38,405 nucleotides of DNA. Source: a virus. Positions 7,345-15,568 of the stretch are shown here, in pieces. The DNA lies in IMG/VR virus record IMGVR_UViG_3300017666_000012, positions 1-38,405 of that record; one strand, given 5' to 3'. The first letter of the stretch is position 1; every line of letters begins with the position of its first letter. The position numbers were made by a program, and so were the translations under genes. The notes below the pieces were generated by a model that saw only the letters and a program-made list of their open reading frames with translations, was not told where the DNA came from and ran no database searches.

Positions 7345-8160
7345 ATGCCCGCTCCCGCAACAGCCACCCTCATGAATCAGATCAGCAAGGGCCGCAAGGC
7401 CCGTCCCCGCCGCGTGATGCTGTACGGCACTCACGGCATCGGCAAGAGCACCTTCGGCGCGATGGCCGAGAAGCCCATCTTTGTTCCCACCGAAGACGGC
7501 CTGGCCGACATCGACTGCGAGTCGTTCCCGCTGGCCCGCAGCCTCGGCGAGGTAATGGCGGCCCTCGAGTCCCTGTACTCGGGCGACCACGACTACCGCA
7601 CCGTCGTCATCGACAGCCTCGACTGGCTCGAGCGCCTGATCTGGGGCGAGGTCTGCGCCGACGAGAGCGTCGAGAACATCGAGAAGATCGGTTACGCGAA
7701 GGGCTTTGCCTTCGCAGTCGACAAGTGGCGTGCGGTACTCGGCGCGCTCGATGCGCTCCGCAGCGATCGCGGCATGACGGTCGTGCTCATCGCCCACGCC
7801 AAGATCGAGAAGTTCGAGAACCCCGAGACCGTGCCGTACGACCGCTACTCGCCGCGCCTGCACAAGCTCGCGTCGGCGCTCGTTCAGGAGTGGGCCGACG
7901 AGGTGCTCTTCGCCACGTACAAGGTCCACACCATCAAGGTTGACGAGGGGTTCAACAAGGCCAAGCACAACGGCGTGAGCACGGGCGAGCGGATCATCCG
8001 CACAGTCGAGCGCCCGGCGCATGTCGCCAAGAACCGCTTGGGTCTGCCTGAAGAGATCCCGCTGGACTACCGCGTCTTCGCGGCGCTCGTTCGCGGCGAG
8101 GACCCCTCCGCCGCCGTCGCCACACCTGCCCCCACCACCGACAACACCGCTGCGGCCTGA
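7345..8160 (+). CDS. AAA_24-type phage nucleotide-binding protein
   Basis: Cytoplasmic P-loop ATPase of the AAA_24 phage nucleotide-binding family, commonly found with recombination and single-strand-binding genes in phages. The Walker A sequence is GTHGIGKST, close to the N-terminus, and the Walker B strand is TVVIDSLDWLE. A later VVLIAHAKIEKFE strand fits the sensor region. I chose ATG 7345 (271 residues) because it has GGAG five bases upstream and gives the short N-terminus usual for the family. The frame stays open to GTG 7213 (315 residues), which has its own AGAGGGG site in the repeated element, so a long form or leader peptide is possible. It heads the replication and recombination module. 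Confidence 0.8.
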   Translation: MPAPATATLMNQISKGRKARPRRVMLYGTHGIGKSTFGAMAEKPIFVPTEDGLADIDCESFPLARSLGEVMAALESLYSGDHDYRTVVIDSLDWLERLIWGEVCADESVENIEKIGYAKGFAFAVDKWRAVLGALDALRSDRGMTVVLIAHAKIEKFENPETVPYDRYSPRLHKLASALVQEWADEVLFATYKVHTIKVDEGFNKAKHNGVSTGERIIRTVERPAHVAKNRLGLPEEIPLDYRVFAALVRGEDPSAAVATPAPTTDNTAAA

Positions 8161-8219
8161 GCGCCGTTGCCGTTGTCCATCCCTCATCCGTCCATCACCA
8201 ATCGCAAAGGAACTGACTC

Positions 8220-8690
8220 ATGGCCACGCTGAACAACTTTGATGCCAACCAGGTTGACCCGTCCGTCGCGCTCGATCCGCTCCCCGCGGGCAAGTACCTC
8301 GCCGTCGTCTCCGAGTCGGAGCTCAAGCCGACCAAGACCGGCGGCGGTAAGTACCTTCAGCTGACCTTCCAGATCATCGACGGCGAGTTCAAGGGCCGCC
8401 TGGTCTGGGCCCGCCTCAACCTCGAGAACAAGAGCGAGATGACGGTAAAGATCGCTCGCGGCGAGCTCTCGGCCATCTGCCGCGCCATCGGCGTCATGCA
8501 GCCCAAGGACTCGGTCGAGCTCCACAACGTGCCGCTGGAGATCAACGTCGGGCTGAAGAAGCGCGACGACAACGGTGAGTTCACCAACGTCATCAAGGGC
8601 TACGCGAAGAAGGGCGGCGGCGGTTCGCCGGTGAGCGCCCGCTCTCCCGTCGGCGCTGGCCCCGGGAGCACGCCGCCCTGGAAACGCTAA
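8220..8690 (+). CDS. DUF669 family protein, probable ssDNA-binding replication protein
   Basis: A 156-residue DUF669 protein. Members accompany AAA_24 ATPases and RusA resolvases in phage recombination modules and are thought to bind single-stranded DNA. The visible core is LPAGKYLAVVSESELKPTK, GKYLQLTFQIIDGEFKGR and VWARLNLENK, a beta-rich OB-like pattern. It ends in a Gly/Ser/Pro linker and STPPWKR, reminiscent of the tails of SSB-like proteins. The ATG is preceded by AAAGGAA. The RusA frame begins before this gene ends if the CTG start proposed there is right. Confidence 0.8.
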   Translation: MATLNNFDANQVDPSVALDPLPAGKYLAVVSESELKPTKTGGGKYLQLTFQIIDGEFKGRLVWARLNLENKSEMTVKIARGELSAICRAIGVMQPKDSVELHNVPLEINVGLKKRDDNGEFTNVIKGYAKKGGGGSPVSARSPVGAGPGSTPPWKR

Positions 8691-9094
8691 CTCCATCCGG
8701 TCGCGTCCTGGAGCTCCCGTACCCGCCCAGTGTGAACCACATCTGGCGACGAATGGGCGCAAGGACCGTGCTGAGCCGCGAGGGGCGGCGCTACCGCGCA
8801 AGCGTGTGCGCCGCCCTCGCGGTGATGCGTGTGGTGCGGATGAACGGTCGGCTGGAGGTGCGTGTCACCGTCTGCCCGCCCGACAACCGCCGCCGCGATC
8901 TGGACAACGTGCAGAAGGCGCTGCTCGATGCGCTCGCCAAGGGCGGGGCGTACCGCGACGACTCGCAGATTGATCGGTTGATTGTCGAGCGTGGCCCGGT
9001 GACGCCGGGCGGCAAAGTGCTGGTGGAGATTCATGGCATCACTCACACGAACAACTCGCCCTCGCGATTCCCGGATGGCCCGGCGCGCGCCTGA
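8678..9094 (+). CDS. rusA: RusA-family Holliday junction resolvase
   Basis: Endonuclease that cuts branched DNA in phage recombination (family knowledge). Diagnostic parts are LELPYPPSVNHIW, the central VTVCPPDNRRRDLDNVQKALLDAL with its acidic DLDN motif, and DDSQIDRLIVERG with the second acidic pair. The first ATG/GTG in frame (GTG 8732) falls inside the conserved N-terminal strand and would remove LELPYPPS. The frame is open upstream to 8579 without ATG or GTG, so a CTG start is likely. CTG 8678 has GGGAG about nine bases upstream and gives 138 residues; CTG 8708 is the alternative. Fusion to DUF669 by frameshifting is a less likely reading. Confidence 0.75.
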   Translation: METLTPSGRVLELPYPPSVNHIWRRMGARTVLSREGRRYRASVCAALAVMRVVRMNGRLEVRVTVCPPDNRRRDLDNVQKALLDALAKGGAYRDDSQIDRLIVERGPVTPGGKVLVEIHGITHTNNSPSRFPDGPARA

Positions 9095-9314
9095 TGGGAC
9101 TCGGCACGGCGATGCCATCCCCGGCAGCCGGTTCTTCCGGTCGTTCTGTGGTTGCTGCGGTGAGCCCATGCGGATGGACGCAGATCGGCTGAACGGCGAG
9201 GTGCTGTGCGGCGACTGCGACCCGCCCCACATCGGTGTGGGTGGTCCGGCTTCTGCTCTCAACAGCATCGAGAACGACCCGGATGCCTGGCGGCCATCTT
9301 CCCTATCTGACTAA
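9033..9314 (+). CDS. Small zinc-finger-like protein
   Basis: A 93-residue protein overlapping the end of the RusA gene in another frame. It has paired cysteines in SFCGCCGEPMRM and VLCGDCDPPH, a four-cysteine zinc knuckle. GGAG lies four bases before ATG 9033. An ATG at 9075 would give a 79-residue form that keeps the finger, and the first 40 residues look poorly constrained. Small zinc proteins of this kind are common in phage replication operons; the partner is unknown. Confidence 0.55.
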   Translation: MASLTRTTRPRDSRMARRAPDGTRHGDAIPGSRFFRSFCGCCGEPMRMDADRLNGEVLCGDCDPPHIGVGGPASALNSIENDPDAWRPSSLSD

Positions 9315-9332
9315 CCAATCGGAGCCTGCCTC

Positions 9333-11024
9333 TTGCAGTTGAGGTCCTACCAGTCCGACGCCATCGCCGCCGTGTACGAGCATCTGCGCTCTCGTGACGA
9401 CAATCCGTGCGTTGTCATTCCGACCGGCGGTGGCAAGACGCCGGTGATCGCGACCATGTGCCGCGACGCGGCCACGCACTGGAACGGGCGCGTCATCATC
9501 CTGGCCCACGTCAAGGAACTGCTCGAGCAGGCGGCCGACAAGCTCCGCACCATCGCGCCCGACGTGCCAATGGGCATCTACTCGGCGGGTCTGAAGCGCA
9601 AGGACCTGGGCTACGCCGTCACGGTCGCGGGTATCCAGAGCATCTGGAAGAAGGCGTGTGACCTCGGACCCGTCGATCTGATCATCGTCGACGAGGCGCA
9701 CATGGTGCCCGCCGAGGACGATGGGATGTATCGGCAGTTCATCGCCGATGCCAAGGTGGTGAACCCGCACGTCCGCATCATCGGGCTCACCGCCACGCCG
9801 TACCGCATGAAGTCCGGCTCGATCTGCGCCCCCGAGAACATCCTCAACCACGTCTGCTACGAGGTCGGCGTCCGCGAACTCATCGTGCAGGGCTTCCTGT
9901 CGCCGCTCAAAACCAAGGCGGGCTTGCAGAAGATCAGCACCGACGACCTGCACGTTCGCGCGGGCGAGTTCGTCGCCAGCGAGGTCGAGGACTTGATGGA
10001 CAAGGAGGGGCTGGTCGAAGGGGCGTGCGCTGAGATCGTTGAGCACACCAAGGACCGCTGCGCCACGCTGATCTTCTCGTCTGGCATCCGCCACGGGCAG
10101 CACCTCGTGGATGTGCTCAAGGCCAAGCACGGCATCGAGTGCGGCTTCGTCTCGGGCGAAACACCCGACGGCGTCCGCAGCGCGATCCTGAATCGCTTCC
10201 GCGCGGGCGGCCTGAAGTACCTCTGCAACGTGAACGTGCTGACGACCGGGTTCGACGCGCCGCACATCGACTGCGTGGCACTGGTGCGGCCGACCATGTC
10301 GCCGGGGCTGTACTACCAGATGGTGGGCAGGGGTTTCCGGCTTCACCCGGGCAAGGCCGACTGCCTCGTGCTCGATTTCGGCGGAAACGTGCTGCGGCAT
10401 GGACCGGTCGATGCCATCCGCATCTCCACCGATGATCGCGGCGAAGGCGAAGCACCCGCCAAGGAGTGCCCGAACTGCCAGGCCCTCATCGCGGCGGGAT
10501 ACCAGACCTGCCCGCAGTGCGGCCACCAGTTCCCCGAGCCGAACCGCCAACAGCACGAGGCGAAAGCCAGCACAGAGGGCATCCTCTCGGGGCAGACCAC
10601 GCGCGAGGAGCATCACGTCAGCGAGACGACGTATCACGTCCACTACAAGCGCAGCGATCCTTCAGCGCCGCTGACCATGCGAGTCGAGTACCGGGTCGGC
10701 TTCAACCGCTACTTCCGCGAGTGGGTCTGCTTCGACCACACCGGCTACGCGCGCACGAAGGCGGAGGCGTGGTGGCGGGCACGCTCCGTTGAGCCGGTGC
10801 CGGGCGGCACGGAGGATGCGGTCGAGATGGCCAAGGCGGGGGCGCTCGCGCCGACGCTCTCCATCACCGTCGAGAAGAAGGCCGGCGATCAGTTCGAGCG
10901 TGTCGGATCGCACCGCCTTGGAAACAAGCCGCCACGGCTTGAGAGTGACGAGGGATTGCCAGAGCAACCGCCTGAGCCCGCGGGCATGACGTACGGCATC
11001 CCCGACGAGGAGATCCCGTTCTGA
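9333..11024 (+). CDS. SF2 DEAD/DEAH helicase with C-terminal zinc ribbon
   Basis: ATP-dependent DNA translocase or helicase related to the Res subunit/RecG-like superfamily 2 phage helicases. Motif Q/I is RSYQSDAI with Walker A IPTGGGKT (residues 29-36); motif II is IVDEAH; motif III is GLTATP. The second RecA-like domain contains TLIFSSGIRHGQHL, LTTGFDAPHIDCV and MVGRGFRLHPGK. A zinc ribbon follows (CPNCQALIAAGYQTCPQCG), and then about 150 residues of less typical sequence ending DEEIPF. The start is TTG 9333 with GGAG eight bases upstream and the family-typical LRSYQ right after it. It likely unwinds DNA for phage replication or recombination. Confidence 0.9.
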   Translation: MQLRSYQSDAIAAVYEHLRSRDDNPCVVIPTGGGKTPVIATMCRDAATHWNGRVIILAHVKELLEQAADKLRTIAPDVPMGIYSAGLKRKDLGYAVTVAGIQSIWKKACDLGPVDLIIVDEAHMVPAEDDGMYRQFIADAKVVNPHVRIIGLTATPYRMKSGSICAPENILNHVCYEVGVRELIVQGFLSPLKTKAGLQKISTDDLHVRAGEFVASEVEDLMDKEGLVEGACAEIVEHTKDRCATLIFSSGIRHGQHLVDVLKAKHGIECGFVSGETPDGVRSAILNRFRAGGLKYLCNVNVLTTGFDAPHIDCVALVRPTMSPGLYYQMVGRGFRLHPGKADCLVLDFGGNVLRHGPVDAIRISTDDRGEGEAPAKECPNCQALIAAGYQTCPQCGHQFPEPNRQQHEAKASTEGILSGQTTREEHHVSETTYHVHYKRSDPSAPLTMRVEYRVGFNRYFREWVCFDHTGYARTKAEAWWRARSVEPVPGGTEDAVEMAKAGALAPTLSITVEKKAGDQFERVGSHRLGNKPPRLESDEGLPEQPPEPAGMTYGIPDEEIPF

Positions 11025-13321
11025 CTCCCGCCACCTCTCAACAACTGAGCGACGCGGCTCGGGCGTACTTGACCGCTGGGCTGTGCGTGCTGCCAGCGTC
11101 GCGTCGCGGCGACGACAAGCGCGTGGCGTTGCCGCGATGGGCCCACTTCCAGAAGCGTCTCCCCACCGCCGGAGAACTGGATAGCTGGCTCAATGCCAAG
11201 CCAGACTCGATCTGCGTAGTCGCCGGCGCAATCTCGGGCAACCTTGAGATGATTGACTTCGACTGCGCCGGGGAGGCCTTCGAGGCCTGGCGGTCGATGG
11301 TTGAGGAGATCGAGCCCGGCATTGTCGATCGTCTGTTCGTGGAAACCACGCCTTCGGGCGGTCGCCATGTGGTGTATCGATGCGAGGCGCCGGTCTGCGG
11401 CAACACCAAACTCGCGCACCGCCGCATCGAGGTCGATGGCCCGGGCGAGACTGTTGTCGCGGGCAAGTCGATCGCGGCCCGCAAGGACCGCGACGGCCGC
11501 TGGTCGGTGTCCGTGACGCTCATCGAGACTCGTGGCGAAGGTGGAATGTTCCTGTGCGAGCCATCGCCGGGCTACCAATCCGTCGCCGGGCGGCTCGACG
11601 CCCTCGCCGTCCTCACTGCCGAGGAGCGGGAAGTACTGCTCGGCTGCGCCTGGCGGCTCAACGAGGGCACGCCCGCCGTGGTCGGCAACGCGCCACCGTT
11701 GCCCGGCCCGCAGATCCGCCCGGGCGATGACTTCAACGCTCGCGGGGACGTGCGAGCGGTGCTCGCGAGCCGCGGTTGGGTGCTGGTCAAGTCTGGCGAG
11801 AACGAGCACTGGCGGAGGCCCGGCAAAGCGGCCGGCACGAGCGCCACGCTCAAGGACGGCGTCTTCTATGTGTTCTCCAGCAACGCAGACCCGTTCGAAT
11901 CCGGGCGTGCATACGCCCCGTTCGCGGTCTATGCGATGCTCGAACACGCGGGCGATTTCAACGCGGCCGCCGGGGCGCTCCGCGCCGACGGGTACGGCAC
12001 GGACGTGCCTGATACCGGGGAGGTCGACCTTTCCGCGTTCGGCAGCGAATCTCACGACGCCGAGCCGATCGAGCGTCTGGAACGCCCCGACGACCCCGGT
12101 CCGTTCCCCGACGTCCTGCTCGACGTTCCGGGCCTGATGGGCGACGTCATCGCGCACAACCTCGCGTACGCGCCGCGGCCACAACCGCAACTGGCCCTCG
12201 CGGGAGCCATCTGCCTGCAGGCCGTGCTCGCGGGGCGAAAGGTGTGCGACGAGCGCGGGAACCGCACCAACGTCTACTGCGTGGGGCTCGCCAAGAGCGG
12301 CGCGGGCAAGGATCACGCGCGGAAGCTCAATCGCGACATCCTCTTCGCTGCAGGAGCGGAGGACTTGGAGGGCAACGAGGACCTCGCCAGCGATGCAGGC
12401 CTCTTCGCAGCGGTCGAAGCCGAGCCCGCGAGTCTGTTCCAGTTGGATGAGTTCGGGCGTTTCCTGCGGACCATCGGTGACGCGAAGAAGGCCCCGCACC
12501 TCTTCAACGTCCTCACCGCCTTCATGAAGTTCTACAGCTCCGCCGACACGTTCGTGCGCGGCAAGGCGTATGCCGATCCCAAGCGCAACAAGGCCGTCGA
12601 TCAACCGTGCGTCGTGCTCTACGGCACGACTGTGCCCGACAGCTTCTGGGAGTCACTCACCTCCGAGAGTCTCAGCGATGGATTCATCGGGCGGCTCCTG
12701 GTCTTCGAGAGCCCGCAACGTCCCAAGCGGCAGCGCCGGGCACGCGTCGCTCCGCCCAAGTCGGTCGTTGACCGCGTCCGGTGGTGGGCCGAGTTCTCGC
12801 CCGGGGGCAATCTCGGCCGGGAGCACCCCGAACCCCTGCTTGTTCCTTCAACGCCGGAGGCAGCAGCGCGGTTCGACGCGCTGGCCGATCACGCCGACGC
12901 GGAAATGGAGACTAAGGGCGAGGGGATCGCGGCGGTGTGGTCGCGGGCCGAAGAAAAGGCATGCCGCTTGGCGCTGATCTACGCCTGCTCAGCGTGCCCG
13001 GAGAAGCCGGTCGTTGATGAGCGGGCCGCGGCTTGGGCGTGTGAACTGTCCAGCTACGTCACACGGCGGCTGCTCTTCGAGGCCCACGTGCGCATCGCCG
13101 ACGGGCAGTTCGACGCCAGGCAGAAGCGCGTGCTCCGGATCATCGACGAGCACGGAGGCAGCCAGGGGATCAGCCACACCCAGTTGCTGTGGAAGACGCG
13201 CTGGCTGAGCGTGCGTGAACGGCAGGAGGTCATCGAGAACCTGATTGCCACCGGGCAGATCAATGAAGTTCGGGTTGCAACGAAGGGAAGGAGCGGAATT
13301 CGCTATGTTTCCAAGGCCTGA
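11021..13321 (+). CDS. Prim-pol/DUF3987 phage replication protein
   Basis: Two-domain replication protein. Residues about 1-190 form a bifunctional primase/polymerase fold (AEP), with catalytic-type acidic pair DFD at about 79-81 and SGGRHVVY at about 112-119. The C-terminal half, from GLMGDVIAHNLAYAPRPQPQ, matches the DUF3987 helicase-like domain, with P-loop AKSGAGKD and SLFQLDEFGRFL. The first conventional start (TTG 11069) would cut the N-terminal helix. CTG 11021 overlaps the helicase stop as CTGA, with GAGGAG eight bases upstream, giving 766 residues starting LTPATSQQLSDAARAYL. It is probably the replication initiator and primase of the phage. Confidence 0.85.
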   Translation: MTPATSQQLSDAARAYLTAGLCVLPASRRGDDKRVALPRWAHFQKRLPTAGELDSWLNAKPDSICVVAGAISGNLEMIDFDCAGEAFEAWRSMVEEIEPGIVDRLFVETTPSGGRHVVYRCEAPVCGNTKLAHRRIEVDGPGETVVAGKSIAARKDRDGRWSVSVTLIETRGEGGMFLCEPSPGYQSVAGRLDALAVLTAEEREVLLGCAWRLNEGTPAVVGNAPPLPGPQIRPGDDFNARGDVRAVLASRGWVLVKSGENEHWRRPGKAAGTSATLKDGVFYVFSSNADPFESGRAYAPFAVYAMLEHAGDFNAAAGALRADGYGTDVPDTGEVDLSAFGSESHDAEPIERLERPDDPGPFPDVLLDVPGLMGDVIAHNLAYAPRPQPQLALAGAICLQAVLAGRKVCDERGNRTNVYCVGLAKSGAGKDHARKLNRDILFAAGAEDLEGNEDLASDAGLFAAVEAEPASLFQLDEFGRFLRTIGDAKKAPHLFNVLTAFMKFYSSADTFVRGKAYADPKRNKAVDQPCVVLYGTTVPDSFWESLTSESLSDGFIGRLLVFESPQRPKRQRRARVAPPKSVVDRVRWWAEFSPGGNLGREHPEPLLVPSTPEAAARFDALADHADAEMETKGEGIAAVWSRAEEKACRLALIYACSACPEKPVVDERAAAWACELSSYVTRRLLFEAHVRIADGQFDARQKRVLRIIDEHGGSQGISHTQLLWKTRWLSVRERQEVIENLIATGQINEVRVATKGRSGIRYVSKA

Positions 13322-13341
13322 GCGTACACCGACAACTTCGC

Positions 13342-13411
13342 TGCTTGTTTGTGGGTCCGTTCTGTCTGTCTACACGCGTGGGGGGAGACGGAGGAGGTAT
13401 GCAAACAAGCA
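13342..13411. repeat. 10-bp inverted repeat
   Basis: TGCTTGTTTG (13342-13351) and CAAACAAGCA (13402-13411) are perfect complements separated by 50 bases. The spacer carries a strong Shine-Dalgarno (GGAGGAGG, ending two bases before an ATG at 13399). In RNA the right arm would pair the first codons of the small ORF. Confidence 0.5.
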
Positions 13412-13503
13412 ATCATCTTTCTCTTCTACCCAATTCCCATGTTTTCCGCGTGCAAAACGCCATCTCTCCGCCCGCCACGCTCCGGCCATCCGGACTTCAT
13501 TGA
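13399..13503 (+). CDS. Possible 34-residue mini-protein
   Basis: ATG 13399 opens a 34-codon frame (MQTSNHLSLL and onward) with the best Shine-Dalgarno match in the window, GGAGGAGG. The peptide is Ser/Pro/Leu-rich with no recognised domain and no membrane segment. Its first codons lie in the right arm of the inverted repeat. It may be a leader peptide or chance; the ribosome binding site is the only positive evidence. Confidence 0.25.
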   Translation: MQTSNHLSLLPNSHVFRVQNAISPPATLRPSGLH

Positions 13504-13806
13504 AGCGCAGCGTGGCATTCCCGGGTGGGAGCCTTACAGCCGGAAGCCTTACGCGAGGGGAGGCGGATGGCGTTAGGTACTCCCGGGCCGGAATCCAGAT
13601 CCGACGCCCGCGGGAACAGCCGCGCTTGGCGACAGAGTTTGTTTCGCCCGTCCGAGCGCGGGGCGGGCGTCTGGCGGGGTTGGTAAGCCTCGCCGCCAAT
13701 GACGCGACGTGGGCCAACGTGGGGGGACCCGTGGCCAACGGGCGGGCCCCGTAGCGGGCGGAACTTGGGGCGCTGAACGCCCTAACGGACGGGCCCGACT
13801 GCCCGA

Positions 13807-13838
13807 GCGATCCAGCCATCCAGCGATCCACCGATCCC
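13807..13838. repeat. Four 8-bp tandem repeats
   Basis: GCGATCCA, GCCATCCA, GCGATCCA and CCGATCCC follow one another without gaps. Units differ at one to two bases. They lie 79 bp before the methyltransferase start and downstream of the primase gene, the kind of position where phage replication iterons occur. Confidence 0.5.
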
Positions 13839-13916
13839 CGGACCCACCGCATGTGCGGCGGGCCACCACGACGCTTTGCGCTGGCGTTCCCCGCCGCGCT
13901 TCCGACGGAGATCGCT

Positions 13917-15287
13917 ATGAACATCGAGACGCTGCCCATCGACGCGGTCCACGAATACGACCGCAACCCCCGCACCATCAACGACGCCGCCATCGATGCG
14001 GTGGCCAAGAGCATCCAGGCCTTCGGATTCAAGGTGCCGATTCTGGTCGACGCCGACGGCGTGATCATCGCCGGGCACACGCGGCTCCGCGCGGCGCGGA
14101 AGCTCGGGCTGAAGGAGGTGCCGACCATCCGCGCCACCGATCTGACGCCCGAGCAGGTCAAGGCGCTGCGCATCGCCGACAACAAGGTCGCCACGCTGAC
14201 GTCGTGGGACATGGAGCTCCTGCCGCTGGAGCTGGCCGACCTCAAGTGCGTGGACTTCGACCTCGCGCTGCTCGGCTTCAGCGCCGAGGATCTCAGCGCC
14301 ATCATGGCTCCCGCGGGCAGCGAGGGTTTGACCGATCCCGATGACGTGCCGGGCGCACCGGACGCAGCGACGACGGTGCCCGGCGACATCTGGGTGCTCG
14401 GCAACCACCGCCTGATGTGCGGCGACTCGTCCAAGCCCGAGGATCTGGACCGTCTGCTCGATGGCCAGCCGATCCATCTCGTGAACACGGACCCGCCGTA
14501 CAACGTGAAGGTCGAGCCCCGCTCAAACAACGCGATCGTCGCCGGCCTGAGTTCGTTCGCGCTGCCCGGCAAGGCAGACCAGCACGACCAGCAGAGCGCG
14601 GACCTCAACCGCTACCCCGAGAAGAGCCGAGCGACGCACAAGAAACTCCGCGCCAAGGACCGGCCGCTCGCCAACGACTTCGTGTCCGATGACGAGTTCG
14701 ACCGCCTTCTCGCGGCGTGGTTCGGGAACATCACCCGCGTGCTGATCCCCGGCGGCACGTTCTACATCTGGGGCGGCTACGCCAACTGCGGCAACTACCC
14801 GCCCGTGCTCAAGCGCTGCGAGCTCTACTTCGCCCAGGCGATCATCTGGATCAAGGAGCACCCGGTCCTGACTCGCAAAGACTTCATGGGCAATCACGAG
14901 TGGTGCTTCTACGGCTGGAAGGAAGGTGCTGGGCACCGTTTCTTCGGCCCGGCAAATGTGCCGGATACGTGGAGCATCAAGAAGGTCAACCCGCAGAGCA
15001 TGGTCCACCTCACCGAGAAGCCTGTCGAACTCGCGCGGAGGGCCATCGAGTTCTCATCGCGTCCCGGCGAACACGTGCTCGACCTCTTCGGCGGCAGCGG
15101 CTCCACGCTCATCGGCGCGGAGATGACCGGGCGGCACGCGTTCCTCATGGAACTCGACACGCTCTACTGCGATGTCATCGTGCAGCGCTGGGAGAAGTTC
15201 ACGGGCCGCAAGGCCGAGCGGCTCCCGGCGAAGGGTGTGGCCGAAGAGAAAGCCGCGACGAGCGTCGCGGCTGGGAGCAAGGCGTGA
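13917..15287 (+). CDS. DNA methyltransferase with N-terminal ParB-like domain
   Basis: A 456-residue SAM-dependent DNA N4-cytosine or N6-adenine methyltransferase, beta-class motif order. Residues about 1-100 form a ParB-nuclease-like domain (IETLPIDAVHEYDRNPRTI, IIAGHTRLRAARKLG). The catalytic motif DPPY is at residues 192-195 and the SAM-binding motif DLFGGSGST starts at residue 389. The family is common in phages, where it modifies phage DNA against host restriction or tunes packaging and replication. ATG 13917 has CGGAG six bases upstream; the frame is open further upstream but without homology. No cognate restriction enzyme is present nearby. It ends 8 bp before the convergent minus-strand cluster. 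Confidence 0.9.
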   Translation: MNIETLPIDAVHEYDRNPRTINDAAIDAVAKSIQAFGFKVPILVDADGVIIAGHTRLRAARKLGLKEVPTIRATDLTPEQVKALRIADNKVATLTSWDMELLPLELADLKCVDFDLALLGFSAEDLSAIMAPAGSEGLTDPDDVPGAPDAATTVPGDIWVLGNHRLMCGDSSKPEDLDRLLDGQPIHLVNTDPPYNVKVEPRSNNAIVAGLSSFALPGKADQHDQQSADLNRYPEKSRATHKKLRAKDRPLANDFVSDDEFDRLLAAWFGNITRVLIPGGTFYIWGGYANCGNYPPVLKRCELYFAQAIIWIKEHPVLTRKDFMGNHEWCFYGWKEGAGHRFFGPANVPDTWSIKKVNPQSMVHLTEKPVELARRAIEFSSRPGEHVLDLFGGSGSTLIGAEMTGRHAFLMELDTLYCDVIVQRWEKFTGRKAERLPAKGVAEEKAATSVAAGSKA

Positions 15288-15295
15288 TGAACGCC

Positions 15296-15565
15296 TCACT
15301 CGTCGTCGAGCGTGGGCAGAGCTCCGTCGGTCGCTTCATCCCATTCAAGGGCGTAGCGCTCGGCGATGTCTTCGAGGTCGTTCTCGGTCAGGTAGTCGGC
15401 CGTCTTGCGCTCTTGGCAGGCAGCGACAGCCCGAGCCAAGTCCGTCCACTCCTCGATCGTGAGCATCCGGTCCTGCCTCGCGCCGAGCAGGTAGAGCGCA
15501 GCCTGGAGCACGGCCTCGAGTTGGGTTTGGGTCGGCGCGGGCTGAGGGGCCGGGGTGGCGCTCAT
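15296..15565 (-). CDS. Small acidic hypothetical protein
   Basis: An 89-residue protein, last gene of the minus-strand cluster. It begins with a Pro/Ala/Thr stretch, then a helix LEAVLQAALYLLGARQDRM, and ends strongly acidic (WDEATDGALPTLDDE). No known motif. AAGGGAG lies eight bases before the ATG. It is three bases from the HARE-HTH gene, so it is co-transcribed with it. Function unknown. Confidence 0.6.
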   Translation of the reverse strand: MSATPAPQPAPTQTQLEAVLQAALYLLGARQDRMLTIEEWTDLARAVAACQERKTADYLTENDLEDIAERYALEWDEATDGALPTLDDE

Positions 15566-15568
15566 GGC

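Larger units (their letters stand above)
13322..13916 (+). other. Gene-poor region between primase and methyltransferase (candidate origin)
   Basis: Almost 600 bp without a convincing long gene. It holds an inverted repeat with a mini-ORF (13342-13503), a stretch with visibly more A/T than its surroundings (about 13400-13465), a very GC-rich segment (about 13600-13800) and a set of 8-bp tandem repeats (13807-13838). The open frames crossing it have no homology I recognise and poor composition. This combination next to the primase gene suggests an origin or control region, which is inference. Confidence 0.4.

Noticed and set aside
5148-12604. Long minus-strand frames opposite the QueC-like gene, ATPase, helicase and prim-pol genes
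   Set aside because: All lie opposite well-supported enzymes and read as His/Arg/Val/Gly-rich nonsense typical of reversed codons.
13245-13754. 169-codon plus-strand frame in the gap after the primase
   Set aside because: It begins inside the prim-pol gene, lacks a ribosome binding site and is rich in Arg/Ser/Gly without any pattern.
13370-14608. 412-codon minus-strand frame across the gap and the methyltransferase start
   Set aside because: Ser/Arg/Ala-rich with no motif, and it overlaps the clear ParB-like domain on the other strand.
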